The position numbers and the translations under genes are program-made. From NCBI RefSeq assembly GCF_030694375.1, contig NZ_JAUXYL010000049.1, positions 186,001 to 250,000 on the forward strand: a stretch of 64,000 nucleotides of DNA, written 5' to 3'. The DNA comes from Algoriphagus sp. GTDB taxonomy: Bacteria; Bacteroidota; Bacteroidia; Cytophagales; Cyclobacteriaceae. Position 1 is the stretch's first letter. The number at the start of each line of letters is the position of its first letter. Below are positions 7,158 to 16,131 of this stretch, piece after piece. A model generated the notes under the pieces. That model ran no database searches. It was not told where the DNA came from and saw only the letters and a list, made by a program, of their open reading frames with translations.

Positions 7158-9818
7158 TTACTTCTGCTGTGCCAAATACGCAACCAAAGAGGCCAACTCC
7201 TCATAAGAAAGCGAGTTGGCCAAACCTGCCGGCATCATCGAGTTTTCGAGTTCCTTTCGCTCTTTGATGTTCTTCTTCTCCAGTTTGGTAGCATTGCCTG
7301 CAATATCTCGGATAGTCAATTCCTGTGCTGTCTCAGCGGTGACAAAGCCCATGTAGAATTTCCCGTCATTCGTAGTGATTTGGATCGAAGCAAAACCTTG
7401 GGAAATCGAAGCGTTTGGTTTTAAAATTGACTCGACAATCTGATCCCGGTTCATGATCGATCCTATCTGCCCCATAAACGGACCTTTCAAGGGCTGACCT
7501 TTTTCGATGCTGTGACAGGCAAGACATCCTTGACTGACAAAGAGACTTTTACCTAAAACTGGATCTCCCTTCAAATCGGCAACTGCCAATACCACATCTT
7601 CGATGGATGATGCGCCTACTTGGCCTTTTTTATTTTTGATGGATTCTAGGTCTATCCCTGCCTCTTCAATTGCCGGGGCAGCAGTTTCGGTTCCGAGTTC
7701 TACGATTCCCAGTCGCAGGCGGTCATTCAGAACCGCAAAGGTTGATTTTTGAGATCCTTCAGCGCTGTTTGCCTGGGCTATCAGGAAGTTTTTGATCCTG
7801 TCAGAAGCTTCCCAATTTTCTGCTTTGTAGTAGGGTCCATGTGTATCAGGACGGGTTCCCCACCACCAACTTCCGTCGTAAGGTGCTTCTTTTTGATAAA
7901 GCCTGGAAATGGTGCTCAGTATTTCAGCTTTTTTAGCTGAATCATCTGTTTTTTCATAAGCAGCCAGCAGTCCATCCACAGCTTTGGGATCATGCATATA
8001 GCGCAAGGCCCAAAGCGCCAATTTGTAATTTTTGGAGTCGATAGCTTTCACCGTAGCATCCACCGCCTTTAACTCTACCAATGCCTTGACAGCCAAATGG
8101 GGGAAGATAATTTCCGAATTCGGGGTAGCATGTGGGCCTTCGGTGTCTTTCGAAGGGATTTGAGCAGAAGTCGGAACTGGAAATTCCAGAAGGACTTTGC
8201 TGGCTTTAAGATCACCCAGTCTTCCCAAACCAACAATTGCAGCAGCCTGAACTCTCGGATTGGCATCTTGTGCTGCCGCAATGAAAAGGTCTACAGGAAC
8301 AGCATCAAGACAGCCTTTCCGATCAGCTATAGCTCGAAGTGCAAATTCACGGACTTTATCCTCTTTGGTTAGTTTGATCAATTCGGTAACCCCAGCCGAA
8401 CAAGTTAATTGGGCGTAGGTGAATATACCAGCTACCCGTGAATCAAGCGGGAGCGAAGTGTCTTGAGCAACTTTAAGTACGGCTTCAGAAGCTTCATCCG
8501 TAGATCGGGCTAGTAATTCCTGCTGTGCATCCAGTCGGGTGACAGAGTTTCTCGCTTTTAGCAGTTCGGCTAATTCTTTTACGGATGCATTTTTTAAGTC
8601 CGGATAGGCTTCATATGCCCAATTGGTTGGGACCACTCTTACCACATAGCCCTTTTCGGGATTACCCCGGTAGCCAGCACCATCCCAAGCTGCGAGGTAC
8701 ATGGTTCCGGATCCGTCCACATCTACATCAGTGATTTGTGGTAGTCTGATGAAGTTTTCATCGGCCTGAGTAAAACTGGGTCCATCCATTGTTACACGAT
8801 GAATATACAGTTGACTTTTTCCCCAATCCGCCATCATTGGGACCTGATTGTATTTGTCAGGCCATCGGCTGTCGTCCATGAAATAACTTCCTGTGCCGGA
8901 ACCTCCACCCACATCCACCAATGCAGGAAGAATTTCGTCCGTGAAATGCTTGAATAAGCTTGGATAGCCGTATTCTCCACTTTGGATATGATGGATAAAA
9001 CGGATATTCCAACCACCACCGTCATTGGTATTGCCGCGGGTGTAGATGTTCATGAATGGATCAATTGCCACATCGTAAATGTTTCGAGTTCCATGTGTAT
9101 AGACTTCCATCTCGGTGCCATCCGGTCTTACCCGGACGATTCCACCACCTAGCATGCTGAGTTTGGTTCCTTCGCGATCCGCTGCATCTACAAAGCCAAA
9201 ATCTCCAACTGCGATATAAATCCAACCGTCGATGCCCATGCGAATGCCATTGGTCGAGTGATCTGTTCCTCGGCTTCGAAGTTGATTTTGAGTACTGATA
9301 TTGGTAATTAGCGGTTTGGAAGGGCCATCTGCGACACCATCCTTGTCCTTGTCTTCAAATACCACCAAGTCCATTCCCTGTGCCAGGCTATCCGCTCCGA
9401 AAACAGTGTGCAGCACAAATACTTGATCCCCCATTGCAATAATCCCGCGAGGGTTATCAACTTTGGCAAATTCAGTATGAGAATCAAGAATGCCATCGTG
9501 ATTATTATCCACGAGCTTTACGATGCTACCTTTACCGGGAGTTTTCCCCAAAGAGCCGATCATATCTACTCCGACATACACCTCCCCGGTAGCCGCTACA
9601 GCCAAGCAGGAAGGACTTGGGACTAGATCCGGTCCGGCAAAATTAGTGAGGATCAATTCGGTGCTGTCTGCACCAAGACTATCGATTTCAATCCCTTCTG
9701 TAGAGAAGTATGCGTTTAGCTCTGCCAAATCGAGGGTTTGGGATGGCTTGTATTGATTACAGCCAGCCATCAGGGTTAAAGCTAAAAGGCTTATCAGTGC
9801 TTGGGTGATTTTTGACAT
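7158..9818 (-). CDS. Membrane-anchored propeller-HEAT-cytochrome c dehydrogenase-like protein
   Basis: The 886-residue protein has a lipoprotein signal (LALTLMAGCNQ). A six-bladed propeller like soluble glucose or sorbosone dehydrogenases covers about residues 50-400 (GSIVKLVDNNHDGILD, GIIAMGDQVFVLH, VRVRPDGTEMEVYTHGTRN). HEAT-type helical repeats follow (about 410-650). A C-terminal cytochrome c domain carries CLACH at residues 764-768 and a late MMPAGLANSL as likely Met ligand. This is the layout called PVC-type or membrane-bound dehydrogenase with heme-binding domain. The propeller presumably oxidises a sugar or other organic substrate in the periplasm and hands electrons to the fused heme. 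The substrate is unknown. PQQ-type binding residues were not checked in detail. Confidence 0.9.
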   Translation of the reverse strand: MSKITQALISLLALTLMAGCNQYKPSQTLDLAELNAYFSTEGIEIDSLGADSTELILTNFAGPDLVPSPSCLAVAATGEVYVGVDMIGSLGKTPGKGSIVKLVDNNHDGILDSHTEFAKVDNPRGIIAMGDQVFVLHTVFGADSLAQGMDLVVFEDKDKDGVADGPSKPLITNISTQNQLRSRGTDHSTNGIRMGIDGWIYIAVGDFGFVDAADREGTKLSMLGGGIVRVRPDGTEMEVYTHGTRNIYDVAIDPFMNIYTRGNTNDGGGWNIRFIHHIQSGEYGYPSLFKHFTDEILPALVDVGGGSGTGSYFMDDSRWPDKYNQVPMMADWGKSQLYIHRVTMDGPSFTQADENFIRLPQITDVDVDGSGTMYLAAWDGAGYRGNPEKGYVVRVVPTNWAYEAYPDLKNASVKELAELLKARNSVTRLDAQQELLARSTDEASEAVLKVAQDTSLPLDSRVAGIFTYAQLTCSAGVTELIKLTKEDKVREFALRAIADRKGCLDAVPVDLFIAAAQDANPRVQAAAIVGLGRLGDLKASKVLLEFPVPTSAQIPSKDTEGPHATPNSEIIFPHLAVKALVELKAVDATVKAIDSKNYKLALWALRYMHDPKAVDGLLAAYEKTDDSAKKAEILSTISRLYQKEAPYDGSWWWGTRPDTHGPYYKAENWEASDRIKNFLIAQANSAEGSQKSTFAVLNDRLRLGIVELGTETAAPAIEEAGIDLESIKNKKGQVGASSIEDVVLAVADLKGDPVLGKSLFVSQGCLACHSIEKGQPLKGPFMGQIGSIMNRDQIVESILKPNASISQGFASIQITTNDGKFYMGFVTAETAQELTIRDIAGNATKLEKKNIKERKELENSMMPAGLANSLSYEELASLVAYLAQQK

Positions 9819-10015
9819 GTCAAAAACTGGATTTGGTTATTTAGGTTGAATTGATTCAAGTTTTGGACGAAGTTATCGGATTCGGTATGTCGGACTTTCC
9901 TGTTTTCAGTCAAAACTTGAGTGTAATCGGTCAGTTTTGGTGGATTAAATTAAAAGATGCCTAATCTGGAGAATCAGATCAAAAAAATCATTCATACATC
10001 AGTGAAGAATTGACT

Positions 10016-10480
10016 TTAGGTCACATTAAAATCCAACTGTCTTCCTTCTTTTTTGGCTTTCATATCCAAGGAAGTACCCAATGCTACACCAATAGCCAAT
10101 CCGATGGGTAGTCCAAGGGCAAGTAGCGCCATATTATCCACCATCAAGCCAAAAGCGGCACCCAGGGGCAACCCGAAGGCCGACATTCCTACAATCATCC
10201 ACAAATTGCGAAAATGATTTTTGGGAACGAGTTGGTGATCTTTTTCAAGTTTCTTTAGTAGATCTTTTTGAACTTGGTCAAGCTTTTTGATTGTTTCTGT
10301 GGTCGTGCCCGGAAATACTCCTATTTCTTCAATTTCATGATTGATTTGGAGTACAAGAGAATCAGGAAGAGAATGCTTTCCGGCAGCAAAAATCAGGTTA
10401 CTTAAACTGGTAAATTTTTTAGTAAGCTTTGGTTCTAAGATATCTGCAGATGGAGAAAGAAAAATAGGCTTGATGTTCAT
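10016..10480 (-). CDS. Hypothetical two-helix membrane protein
   Basis: This encodes 154 residues. The first 95 are soluble and partly helical with charged stretches (ETIKKLDQVQKDLLKKLEKD). Two glycine-rich hydrophobic helices follow (MIVGMSAFGLPLGAAFGLMV and LALGLPIGLAIGVALGTSLD), each with a repeated GLPxGxAxG core like a glycine zipper, and then a short basic tail. The two helices look like copies of each other. I do not recognise a named family. It stands alone, 99 bp downstream of the DgkA-type gene on the same strand. Confidence 0.65.
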   Translation of the reverse strand: MNIKPIFLSPSADILEPKLTKKFTSLSNLIFAAGKHSLPDSLVLQINHEIEEIGVFPGTTTETIKKLDQVQKDLLKKLEKDHQLVPKNHFRNLWMIVGMSAFGLPLGAAFGLMVDNMALLALGLPIGLAIGVALGTSLDMKAKKEGRQLDFNVT

Positions 10481-10579
10481 GGGAGAAAAATCTTTAGTCC
10501 GAAAATGACTGATTATGTGGAGTTTTCAAAGAAAAATCCTTTCAAATTTCTCTTTTTGAAAAAGATCTTATGTCAAAAT

Positions 10580-10939
10580 CTACATCAAATAAGGTGAATA
10601 AATAAGTACAGCGACCGCAAATGCAGTCAAAGCAGCAAATGTCACCGCTCCGGAGGCAATATCTTTGATAAATCCTATTTTCTCATGGTGTTCAGGATGG
10701 ATGAAATCACAGACTTTTTCCACGGCAGTATTTAAGCTTTCAATCGAAAGGACTAATCCAATAGCCAAGATTTGAAGGGCCCAATCTACTCTGTCGATAT
10801 CCAAATAAAAGCCCAATCCCACAAAAATCAGAGCAATTACACTTTGGGTAATAATAGCATTTTCGGTGGCAAGCAAAAGGAATAAGCCCTTGACGGCATA
10901 CCTGATACTTTTGATTCGACCGATAATAAATCCTGACAT
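10580..10939 (-). CDS. dgkA: Diacylglycerol/undecaprenol kinase
   Basis: This 119-residue integral membrane kinase has the DAGK_prokar signature: SIESLNTAVEKVCDFIHPE followed by KIGFIKDIASGAVTFAA, with the catalytic Glu in ESLNTAVE and the Asp in KDIASGAV. Three helices are evident, and an N-terminal amphipathic region (IGRIKSIRYAVKGL) is typical. The enzyme phosphorylates diacylglycerol or, as in many bacteria other than enterics, undecaprenol, for lipid recycling at the inner membrane. Which lipid is used here cannot be told from sequence. Confidence 0.92.
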   Translation of the reverse strand: MSGFIIGRIKSIRYAVKGLFLLLATENAIITQSVIALIFVGLGFYLDIDRVDWALQILAIGLVLSIESLNTAVEKVCDFIHPEHHEKIGFIKDIASGAVTFAALTAFAVAVLIYSPYLM

Positions 10940-11174
10940 AGGTAGAGGGGTTGAATTTGACTGGGAAATTAGGGAAAAATGGATTCACTCTCATTTTTGA
11001 AACCCTTCTACTTTGCTGCGGGGTAATGATGAATTGCAGTTCGTCAAAATAAACTCAGGAATGGGCTTTATGTCTAGCCGACTTTCAGGACAGACAGCTT
11101 GGCATTTGCTGCTGTTATTTTACTGTTCTCCACTTGAATCTTTCTTGCTACCGCTAAAGAGGCTTTTCAGGGTT

Positions 11175-11366
11175 CTATTTCACCCCCACCAATCGGAAGG
11201 GAAGTAAAAAGATATTCTTGACCAAATCGAAACTTAATTCCACCGCAAAACCCAACAAACGAAACGGAAGCAAAAGCAACCAAACAAAAGGATAAAGAAT
11301 CAGTGCGGCGATGGCGATAGGCCAACAAATAATAAAGAGGATAAGCCAAAGAAGAAAGGTCAGCAT
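11175..11366 (-). CDS. Small membrane protein of 63 residues
   Basis: The peptide MLTFLLWLILFIICWPIAIA.. has one long or two closely spaced hydrophobic helices (LALILYPFVWLLLLPFRLLGF in the second part), rich in Leu, Trp and Phe, with an end of FLLPFRLVGVK. The sequence PFRL occurs twice, at the ends of two half repeats. The frame starts with ATG and has consistent hydrophobic composition, unlike the alternative frame over the same bases. I recognise it only as a small hydrophobic protein of a type seen in Cytophagales; function is unknown. Confidence 0.6.
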   Translation of the reverse strand: MLTFLLWLILFIICWPIAIAALILYPFVWLLLLPFRLLGFAVELSFDLVKNIFLLPFRLVGVK

Positions 11367-11752
11367 GATGGAATGGGTTTGATATCATCACTCAAAATAC
11401 ATTCCAAGGATAAAAATCCATGTTTATGGTAAACGGAGTCGGTTTTCTTAAAATGAATGCACTAAAATCGGACACTTTTGTTCGGACGGTTTTTTACAAC
11501 CAAGAAGTGCCGCAAATGAAACCGAAATGTTGTACTTCTGTGGGAAAGTATGCCAAAGGCACCTCCTTTTGAAGCCCGGCATACAATGCCGGGAATTGGG
11601 GCGAATGGTTCCTCAGAACACTGAATATACCCTATGTATCTTTCCTTCAAGGATTAAAATTTTTTTTCCCTTAAATAATCTAAAAAAGCTCAGACTATTG
11701 TCTGTTTAGTTTATATTCAGGAATTAAGTAGCTAAAAATCATTCGATCCTAC
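11367..11752. other. Intergenic region with an 8-3-8 hairpin
   Basis: No convincing gene lies in these 386 bp; the open frames here are short and lack protein-like composition. The one clear structure is a perfect hairpin, CCCGGCAT (11575-11582), loop ACA, ATGCCGGG (11586-11593). Its geometry, 8-bp stem and 3-nt loop, matches two hairpins near 15.6-15.8 kb although the stem sequences differ. The part nearest 11753 is AT-rich and probably holds the promoter of the next gene, but no exact TAnnTTTG box was found. Confidence 0.5.
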
Positions 11753-14491
11753 ATGCGCCAATTATTTTTCATTTGGATTTTTCTTGCTTCAGGTCTCAGT
11801 TTTTCGCAATCTATCTCTGGCGTTGTAAAAGAAAAGGGCACTGGACTACCACTACCATTTGCGAACGTCTTCATCAATAATACCACCATCGGTGCAGCGA
11901 CTGATATAGATGGAAAATTCAGACTTTCTGGTAATTTTTCAAGTGAGATCGAAATGGTTGCCTCTTTTGTAGGTTATGTGACCGAAGTGAAAACAGTTTC
12001 TTTTCGGGGGAAAAACGAGGTTCAAATCGACTTCCAACTCACATTTAATGAATCCAATCTTTCTGAGATCGAGCTCAAAGCCAAGCGAGACAAATCCTGG
12101 GAGCGGGAATTGCGTCGATTTGAGGAATCGTTTCTGGCATTGCCGGATGATCCCTATAAAGCGGATATAGAGATTTTGAATCCTTGGGTGTTGGACTTTG
12201 GAAAAGTCAAAGCCAACAAAGGCCCAAATTACCTACAAGCCACAACCCAAGAGCCTCTTAAGATCAAAAACAAAGCCCTGGGTTATGATTTGACTTATTA
12301 CCTGCAGGATTTCCGGGTGATGCGAAACGGCACCCGATTTTTTGGACAGGTATTTTATGAACCCATCAAGTCTGAAAACCCCCAAGAATCTGAAGAGTGG
12401 ATAAATGCAAGGGGAAATAACTACCACAGTTCACTTCGCCATCTTAATCAATCCATACTTCTCAACAGCAGGGATTCGATTCATTTCAGTATCTACCAGG
12501 TCTTGCCAGAAAAGATGGATCGTAGACGAACCAATGACTTTTATGAAGAATTGAATAAATCCATCGTCTCAGTCCCAAAAGATTCCATATTGAGAAGGCC
12601 AATGGGAGATGGAAGTTACCGAGTTTTTCTGCCGCGGAGGATGGAAATCCACCATTTGGACAAGTCATGGAGGAATGACTATTATACCAATGTATATCAT
12701 GCCATCAGTTGGATCGAAGCACCGGAGAGGTATTACGACATAGACCGTATGGGTACTTTGATCAATCCAACCCAATTAGTACTATCCGGATATTTGAGCA
12801 GGCAACGGGTTGCCAGAACTTTACCGTTGGATTTTGAGCCAAATAAAAATTTCATTGTAGAAAATCTTCAGACTGAAGTTATCACAAGTCCTGCCTTGAA
12901 ATTAAACAGGCTTCGGGAAAAAGCTTGGCTGACCACAAATAAACCGTATTTCTATCCCGGTGAAACTGCTTGGATTGGAGGAAGAATGCTCTATCAGGAA
13001 CCTGCTTTGGCTGATTCCTTGAGCAGAGTGGTCTATGTCGATCTGGTCAATTCCAAAGCTGAGATTATTCAGACTTCCATTTTCTCAATAGAGCAAGGAA
13101 AGATTTCTGGTGGTCTACTTTTAGCTCAGGACTTAGTTCCGGGGGATTATGCGCTGAGAGGGTATACCCATTGGAGTCAGAATTTTGGACAAAAAGACCA
13201 GTTTATTACTCCAATCATTATAATGAATCCGGGTTTTCAACCTAAGGCTGAATCTTCTGATTCAGAACCTTTGTCAGGTGAGGTTTCAATAATCCCCAAG
13301 TATTCAATCACAGATTCCTTGAGTTATCGGGTGATGGATTTGAAGTTAGATTTCTTGGATGAGTTTCAAAATCCAATTGATACCGAATTCATTTTATCCT
13401 TGTTAGATGGAGAAGCAGTAGTGGAAGTTGATTCCTTGAGTTCTTTGGAAAAGGCAATGGACTGGTTGGATGAGCCGCTTGAGGATGACTTTAATTCGGA
13501 GGTTTCCAGCTCGATCGAATATGGAATATCGATTCGGGGTAAGTTTATTCCAAGCAATAAGCGGCAACCCCTTATAAATCCAATCACTGTGGTACGTGGA
13601 GATTTGGAGGATTATGGTCAGGTGATGACAGATTCTTCGGGTAATTTTTGGGCGACGGGACTGTATTTTCAGGATACAGCCAAGATTGCTATTGCTGCCT
13701 TGGATGAGAAACGAAGGCCTCATGGATCAGTAGAGATTTTCTCAAGAAATTTGCCTTCAGTTTCGCAAACCTTCCCACGTTATTTTTATACCAAGGAGCC
13801 AATAAAAGAAAATGACAGGCTACTGGATTTATCTGGTGATTATATCCTTTTGGACGAGTTTGTAAAAGAAGAAGTCAAAGTCCGGGAGACTATGGCTGAT
13901 CGAAACTATGGCTACGGTACTCCTTCTCGAGAAATGGGACAGGAAAAATTGGAAAAAATGGCGACATGGGAGCAAGTCTTTCAATCAATGGGTTTGTTTA
14001 GCAATTATAACTACGGCGAAAAAACCGGTCCTCCAATGGTCATTTTAGATGGACAAAAGTTTCCTTTTTTAGACCCAGGTGAGATTTTAGGATCTCTAGT
14101 GCCTTCTGAGTTAGAGTCAGTCAAAGTGTACTCTGATCCCATAAGTTTAGCAATTTTTGGTATGCTAGGCTATGGAGGAGTGATTATGGTTGAGACCAAA
14201 AAAGGCTTTAGAACTAATCCTGACTCCGATAGAAAATTCAACTCCGAAGGATTTCAGATTTTCGATATTCCAGGTTTTACAGATTTTGAAGAGTTTCCTA
14301 AAAACCCTCCTTCGGACCAATACCTGAAGAAAAAGCCTACTATCTATTGGGAACCTGATGGTCAAACTAAGGAAGGGAATTATCAAGCCAAAGTGAAAGT
14401 ACCTTATGGTGTGAATTCTCTGAGAATCCGAGTTGAAGGAAAAACGGTGGATGGTGAAGCTTTTTATAAGATTCTAAAAATAGAGCTTTAA
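11753..14491 (+). CDS. Exported protein with carboxypeptidase-D-like, MG2-like and TonB-plug-like domains, no barrel
   Basis: This encodes 912 residues. A signal peptide (MRQLFFIWIFLASGLSFSQS) is followed by a carboxypeptidase-regulatory-like domain (about 20-105; GLPLPFANVFINNTTIGA). A middle region resembles an alpha-2-macroglobulin MG2 strand domain (about 390-480; TTNKPYFYPGETAWIGGRML, LVPGDYALRGYTHW). Near residues 760-820 a plug-like segment reads PPMVILDGQKFPFLD, ELESVKVYSDPISLAIFGMLG, GGVIMVETKKG. The protein then ends after about 90 residues, far too short for a 22-strand barrel. Such proteins are frequent in Bacteroidota and usually annotated by the N-terminal domain only. It may act as a periplasmic or surface partner of a receptor; this is inference. 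Confidence 0.85.
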   Translation: MRQLFFIWIFLASGLSFSQSISGVVKEKGTGLPLPFANVFINNTTIGAATDIDGKFRLSGNFSSEIEMVASFVGYVTEVKTVSFRGKNEVQIDFQLTFNESNLSEIELKAKRDKSWERELRRFEESFLALPDDPYKADIEILNPWVLDFGKVKANKGPNYLQATTQEPLKIKNKALGYDLTYYLQDFRVMRNGTRFFGQVFYEPIKSENPQESEEWINARGNNYHSSLRHLNQSILLNSRDSIHFSIYQVLPEKMDRRRTNDFYEELNKSIVSVPKDSILRRPMGDGSYRVFLPRRMEIHHLDKSWRNDYYTNVYHAISWIEAPERYYDIDRMGTLINPTQLVLSGYLSRQRVARTLPLDFEPNKNFIVENLQTEVITSPALKLNRLREKAWLTTNKPYFYPGETAWIGGRMLYQEPALADSLSRVVYVDLVNSKAEIIQTSIFSIEQGKISGGLLLAQDLVPGDYALRGYTHWSQNFGQKDQFITPIIIMNPGFQPKAESSDSEPLSGEVSIIPKYSITDSLSYRVMDLKLDFLDEFQNPIDTEFILSLLDGEAVVEVDSLSSLEKAMDWLDEPLEDDFNSEVSSSIEYGISIRGKFIPSNKRQPLINPITVVRGDLEDYGQVMTDSSGNFWATGLYFQDTAKIAIAALDEKRRPHGSVEIFSRNLPSVSQTFPRYFYTKEPIKENDRLLDLSGDYILLDEFVKEEVKVRETMADRNYGYGTPSREMGQEKLEKMATWEQVFQSMGLFSNYNYGEKTGPPMVILDGQKFPFLDPGEILGSLVPSELESVKVYSDPISLAIFGMLGYGGVIMVETKKGFRTNPDSDRKFNSEGFQIFDIPGFTDFEEFPKNPPSDQYLKKKPTIYWEPDGQTKEGNYQAKVKVPYGVNSLRIRVEGKTVDGEAFYKILKIEL

Positions 14492-14536
14492 ATACAAAGA
14501 GCGGGAGCGGTCTTTGATTTAAACTCCAAGTAATTT

Positions 14537-15139
14537 TTATTCAGAACTATTGTTTTGTCGGGATTTTTGTTCCTCAAGTTCATTTTGGACATCAATAAGT
14601 TCCCGCATAAGTTTCCTTTCTCTTTCTATGCTATTTCTTTTATGCCGATCAAAATCCTTTTCAATTTGGTCCAATTGTTCGATTTGGGATTTAAGTCCAA
14701 TTTTTTGACTCAAAAGTCTTATTGTGATCACCGCTCCATATATAATTAACAAGCCAAGGCTGAGGGCGAGTATCGGGATGGTGAAATCTGAAGGGTTTGT
14801 AGGATTGTTATCTGGTTTTGATTCCTGAATGTTTGCGGAATCAACGATTTGTTGAATAGAATCAACTTTAGCATTGTATTTTTTCTGCTCTTGGATAAGC
14901 AACTCTTCCTTTTGCTTAAAAGAATCTTTCCATACTTTTTTAAGCCTGTCCCAATCGGCTTCTTTTACTACCAGATATCCCGGTGAATTAGTGGCACGCC
15001 TGAAAATTGTGTCGGAAGCTTCAATGGAATTTTTTGGTGGTGAAAAACTAGGCTGTTGCGACAGCGCTGGGGAACAGAGCAATATCAAGATAAGCGTTGA
15101 TAGCCGGAAAGTGGCGCCAATTGTAGTAGAATTTAGCAC
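14537..15139 (-). CDS. Hypothetical exported protein with one TM helix and a coiled-coil tail
   Basis: The 200-residue product has a signal peptide (LSTLILILLCSPALSQQ), a periplasmic part of about 90 residues with a charged helical stretch (SFKQKEELLIQEQKKYNAKV), a single transmembrane helix near residues 120-142 (FTIPILALSLGLLIIYGAVI) and a cytoplasmic coiled coil (IEQLDQIEKDFDRHKRNSIE and onwards). That layout resembles a sensor or scaffold, but no catalytic domain is present and I do not recognise the family. It faces the preceding gene tail to tail with a gap of only 45 bp. Confidence 0.65.
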   Translation of the reverse strand: MLNSTTIGATFRLSTLILILLCSPALSQQPSFSPPKNSIEASDTIFRRATNSPGYLVVKEADWDRLKKVWKDSFKQKEELLIQEQKKYNAKVDSIQQIVDSANIQESKPDNNPTNPSDFTIPILALSLGLLIIYGAVITIRLLSQKIGLKSQIEQLDQIEKDFDRHKRNSIERERKLMRELIDVQNELEEQKSRQNNSSE

Positions 15140-15589
15140 GGATTCTTAATCTAGGGTGATAATCAGTTCTAAAGAACGATAAAAAATTGTGAAAAAAAAT
15201 TAAGTTACAATTAAGTATATATAATGATTTGTCTAAAAGTCAATTCATTAACCATTATAAAGTAAAATCCAAAGGGAAATCCAGCAGGACTGAGCGCTTG
15301 AATAATGATAGCCCGGAGTGTTCAAACAACAGGAAAATTTTTTAAGTTAATAATAGCATTGAGGTCTTAAAGCCATACATATTCGAAAAAGAAAAACGGG
15401 TTAGGCGCATAGGAAATGAATCATTCCCGAAAGCTAAATTAAGCGTCTATAAATCCTTTTTCCGACATGTTCAATAGGTTCCAAAAGAGATTCATTCTGG
15501 ATTTGATGTAGAATTGCCACGTCAAAAAAATAGGGTTGATAGCTGTCGGGATATTGGCTTGGATTGACTATCGGTTTCAGGATTTGTTC

Positions 15590-15804
15590 GACACCCTTCG
15601 GGGTCGTAGGGATCATATTTCCGTCTCGTTAACCACGGGTTTTACCCGTGGCTATTGAGAAGTTTGACCCCTGTCGGGGTCGGTGTTTGAAAGCAATGTT
15701 TGATGAATTAACGATCCTGAAAGGTCAAACTTTTGAATAACCCTAGGTGCAACCTAGGGGATAAAAGTAAACGAGATTGCCGCCAACAACCCCGAAGTGG
15801 GTTG
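15590..15804. repeat. Cluster of five short hairpins (REP-like)
   Basis: Five inverted repeats lie within 215 bp: GACaCCC/GGGgTC around 15590-15605; CCACGGGT-TTT-ACCCGTGG at 15633-15651; GACCCC-TGTC-GGGGTC at 15666-15681; CCCTAGGT-GCA-ACCTAGGG at 15741-15759; CAACCC/GGGTTG at 15787-15804. Stems are GC-rich and perfect or nearly so, loops are mostly 3-6 nt, and none except possibly by chance has a following T-run. The sequences differ while the geometry is kept. This resembles REP/BIME-type intergenic palindromes, but no transposase gene is present in the window. Confidence 0.7.
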
Positions 15805-15913
15805 AACTTATTAGGGAATTTCTGAAATAGTTCGACACCTCCCGAGATCACTATTTTCATCGGAACTGTTACTTTGGGGTCTTTTTACCCTATTGTCTTC
15901 ATTGTTGGCGATG

Positions 15914-15944
15914 AAAAAACCGCCAAGTTTCCACTCAGCGGTTT
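15914..15944 (-). terminator. Terminator downstream of the M28 peptidase gene
   Basis: AAACCGC (15917-15923) pairs with GCGGTTT (15938-15944) around a 14-nt loop. On the minus strand the stem ends in a run of six T. It is the first such structure after the stop at 16132. Confidence 0.6.
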
Positions 15945-16131
15945 AGTAATTTAATAATTGAGAATAGTTGTTTATTTATACTCAGTTTTTTGCCAGTAGA
16001 GGAAAACCAAGAATAGACATTAGTTTAATATCTAAATTCATAGCCTCTTCGGTCTCCGGTCTTCCAGCGGATTTCAACAGATAATTCGCCTATGGGGTTA
16101 TAACATATATCCTTATTCCTAGTTTTCTCAA

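Larger units (their letters stand above)
15140..16131. other. Non-coding interval of about 1 kb
   Basis: No supported gene lies here. A 60-residue open frame at 15434-15616 (minus) has ordinary amino-acid composition but no recognisable domain, and its start overlaps the first hairpin of a repeat cluster, so it is not called. The interval contains that hairpin cluster (15590-15804) and the terminator of the M28 peptidase gene (15914-15944). The 120 bp nearest the coiled-coil gene are AT-rich and may hold its promoter. Confidence 0.6.

Noticed and set aside
11013..11207. 64-codon plus frame between dgkA and the small membrane protein
   Set aside because: Composition is unconvincing and it runs 33 bp into the better-supported small membrane protein on the other strand.
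11462..11709. Overlapping short frames on both strands (62 and 60 codons)
   Set aside because: They overlap each other across a hairpin, with no family resemblance and atypical composition; more likely repeat-derived DNA.
15434..15616. 60-residue minus-strand protein (MIPTTPKGVEQI..)
   Set aside because: Its start lies in the first hairpin of the repeat cluster, it has no recognisable domain, and no promoter is visible.
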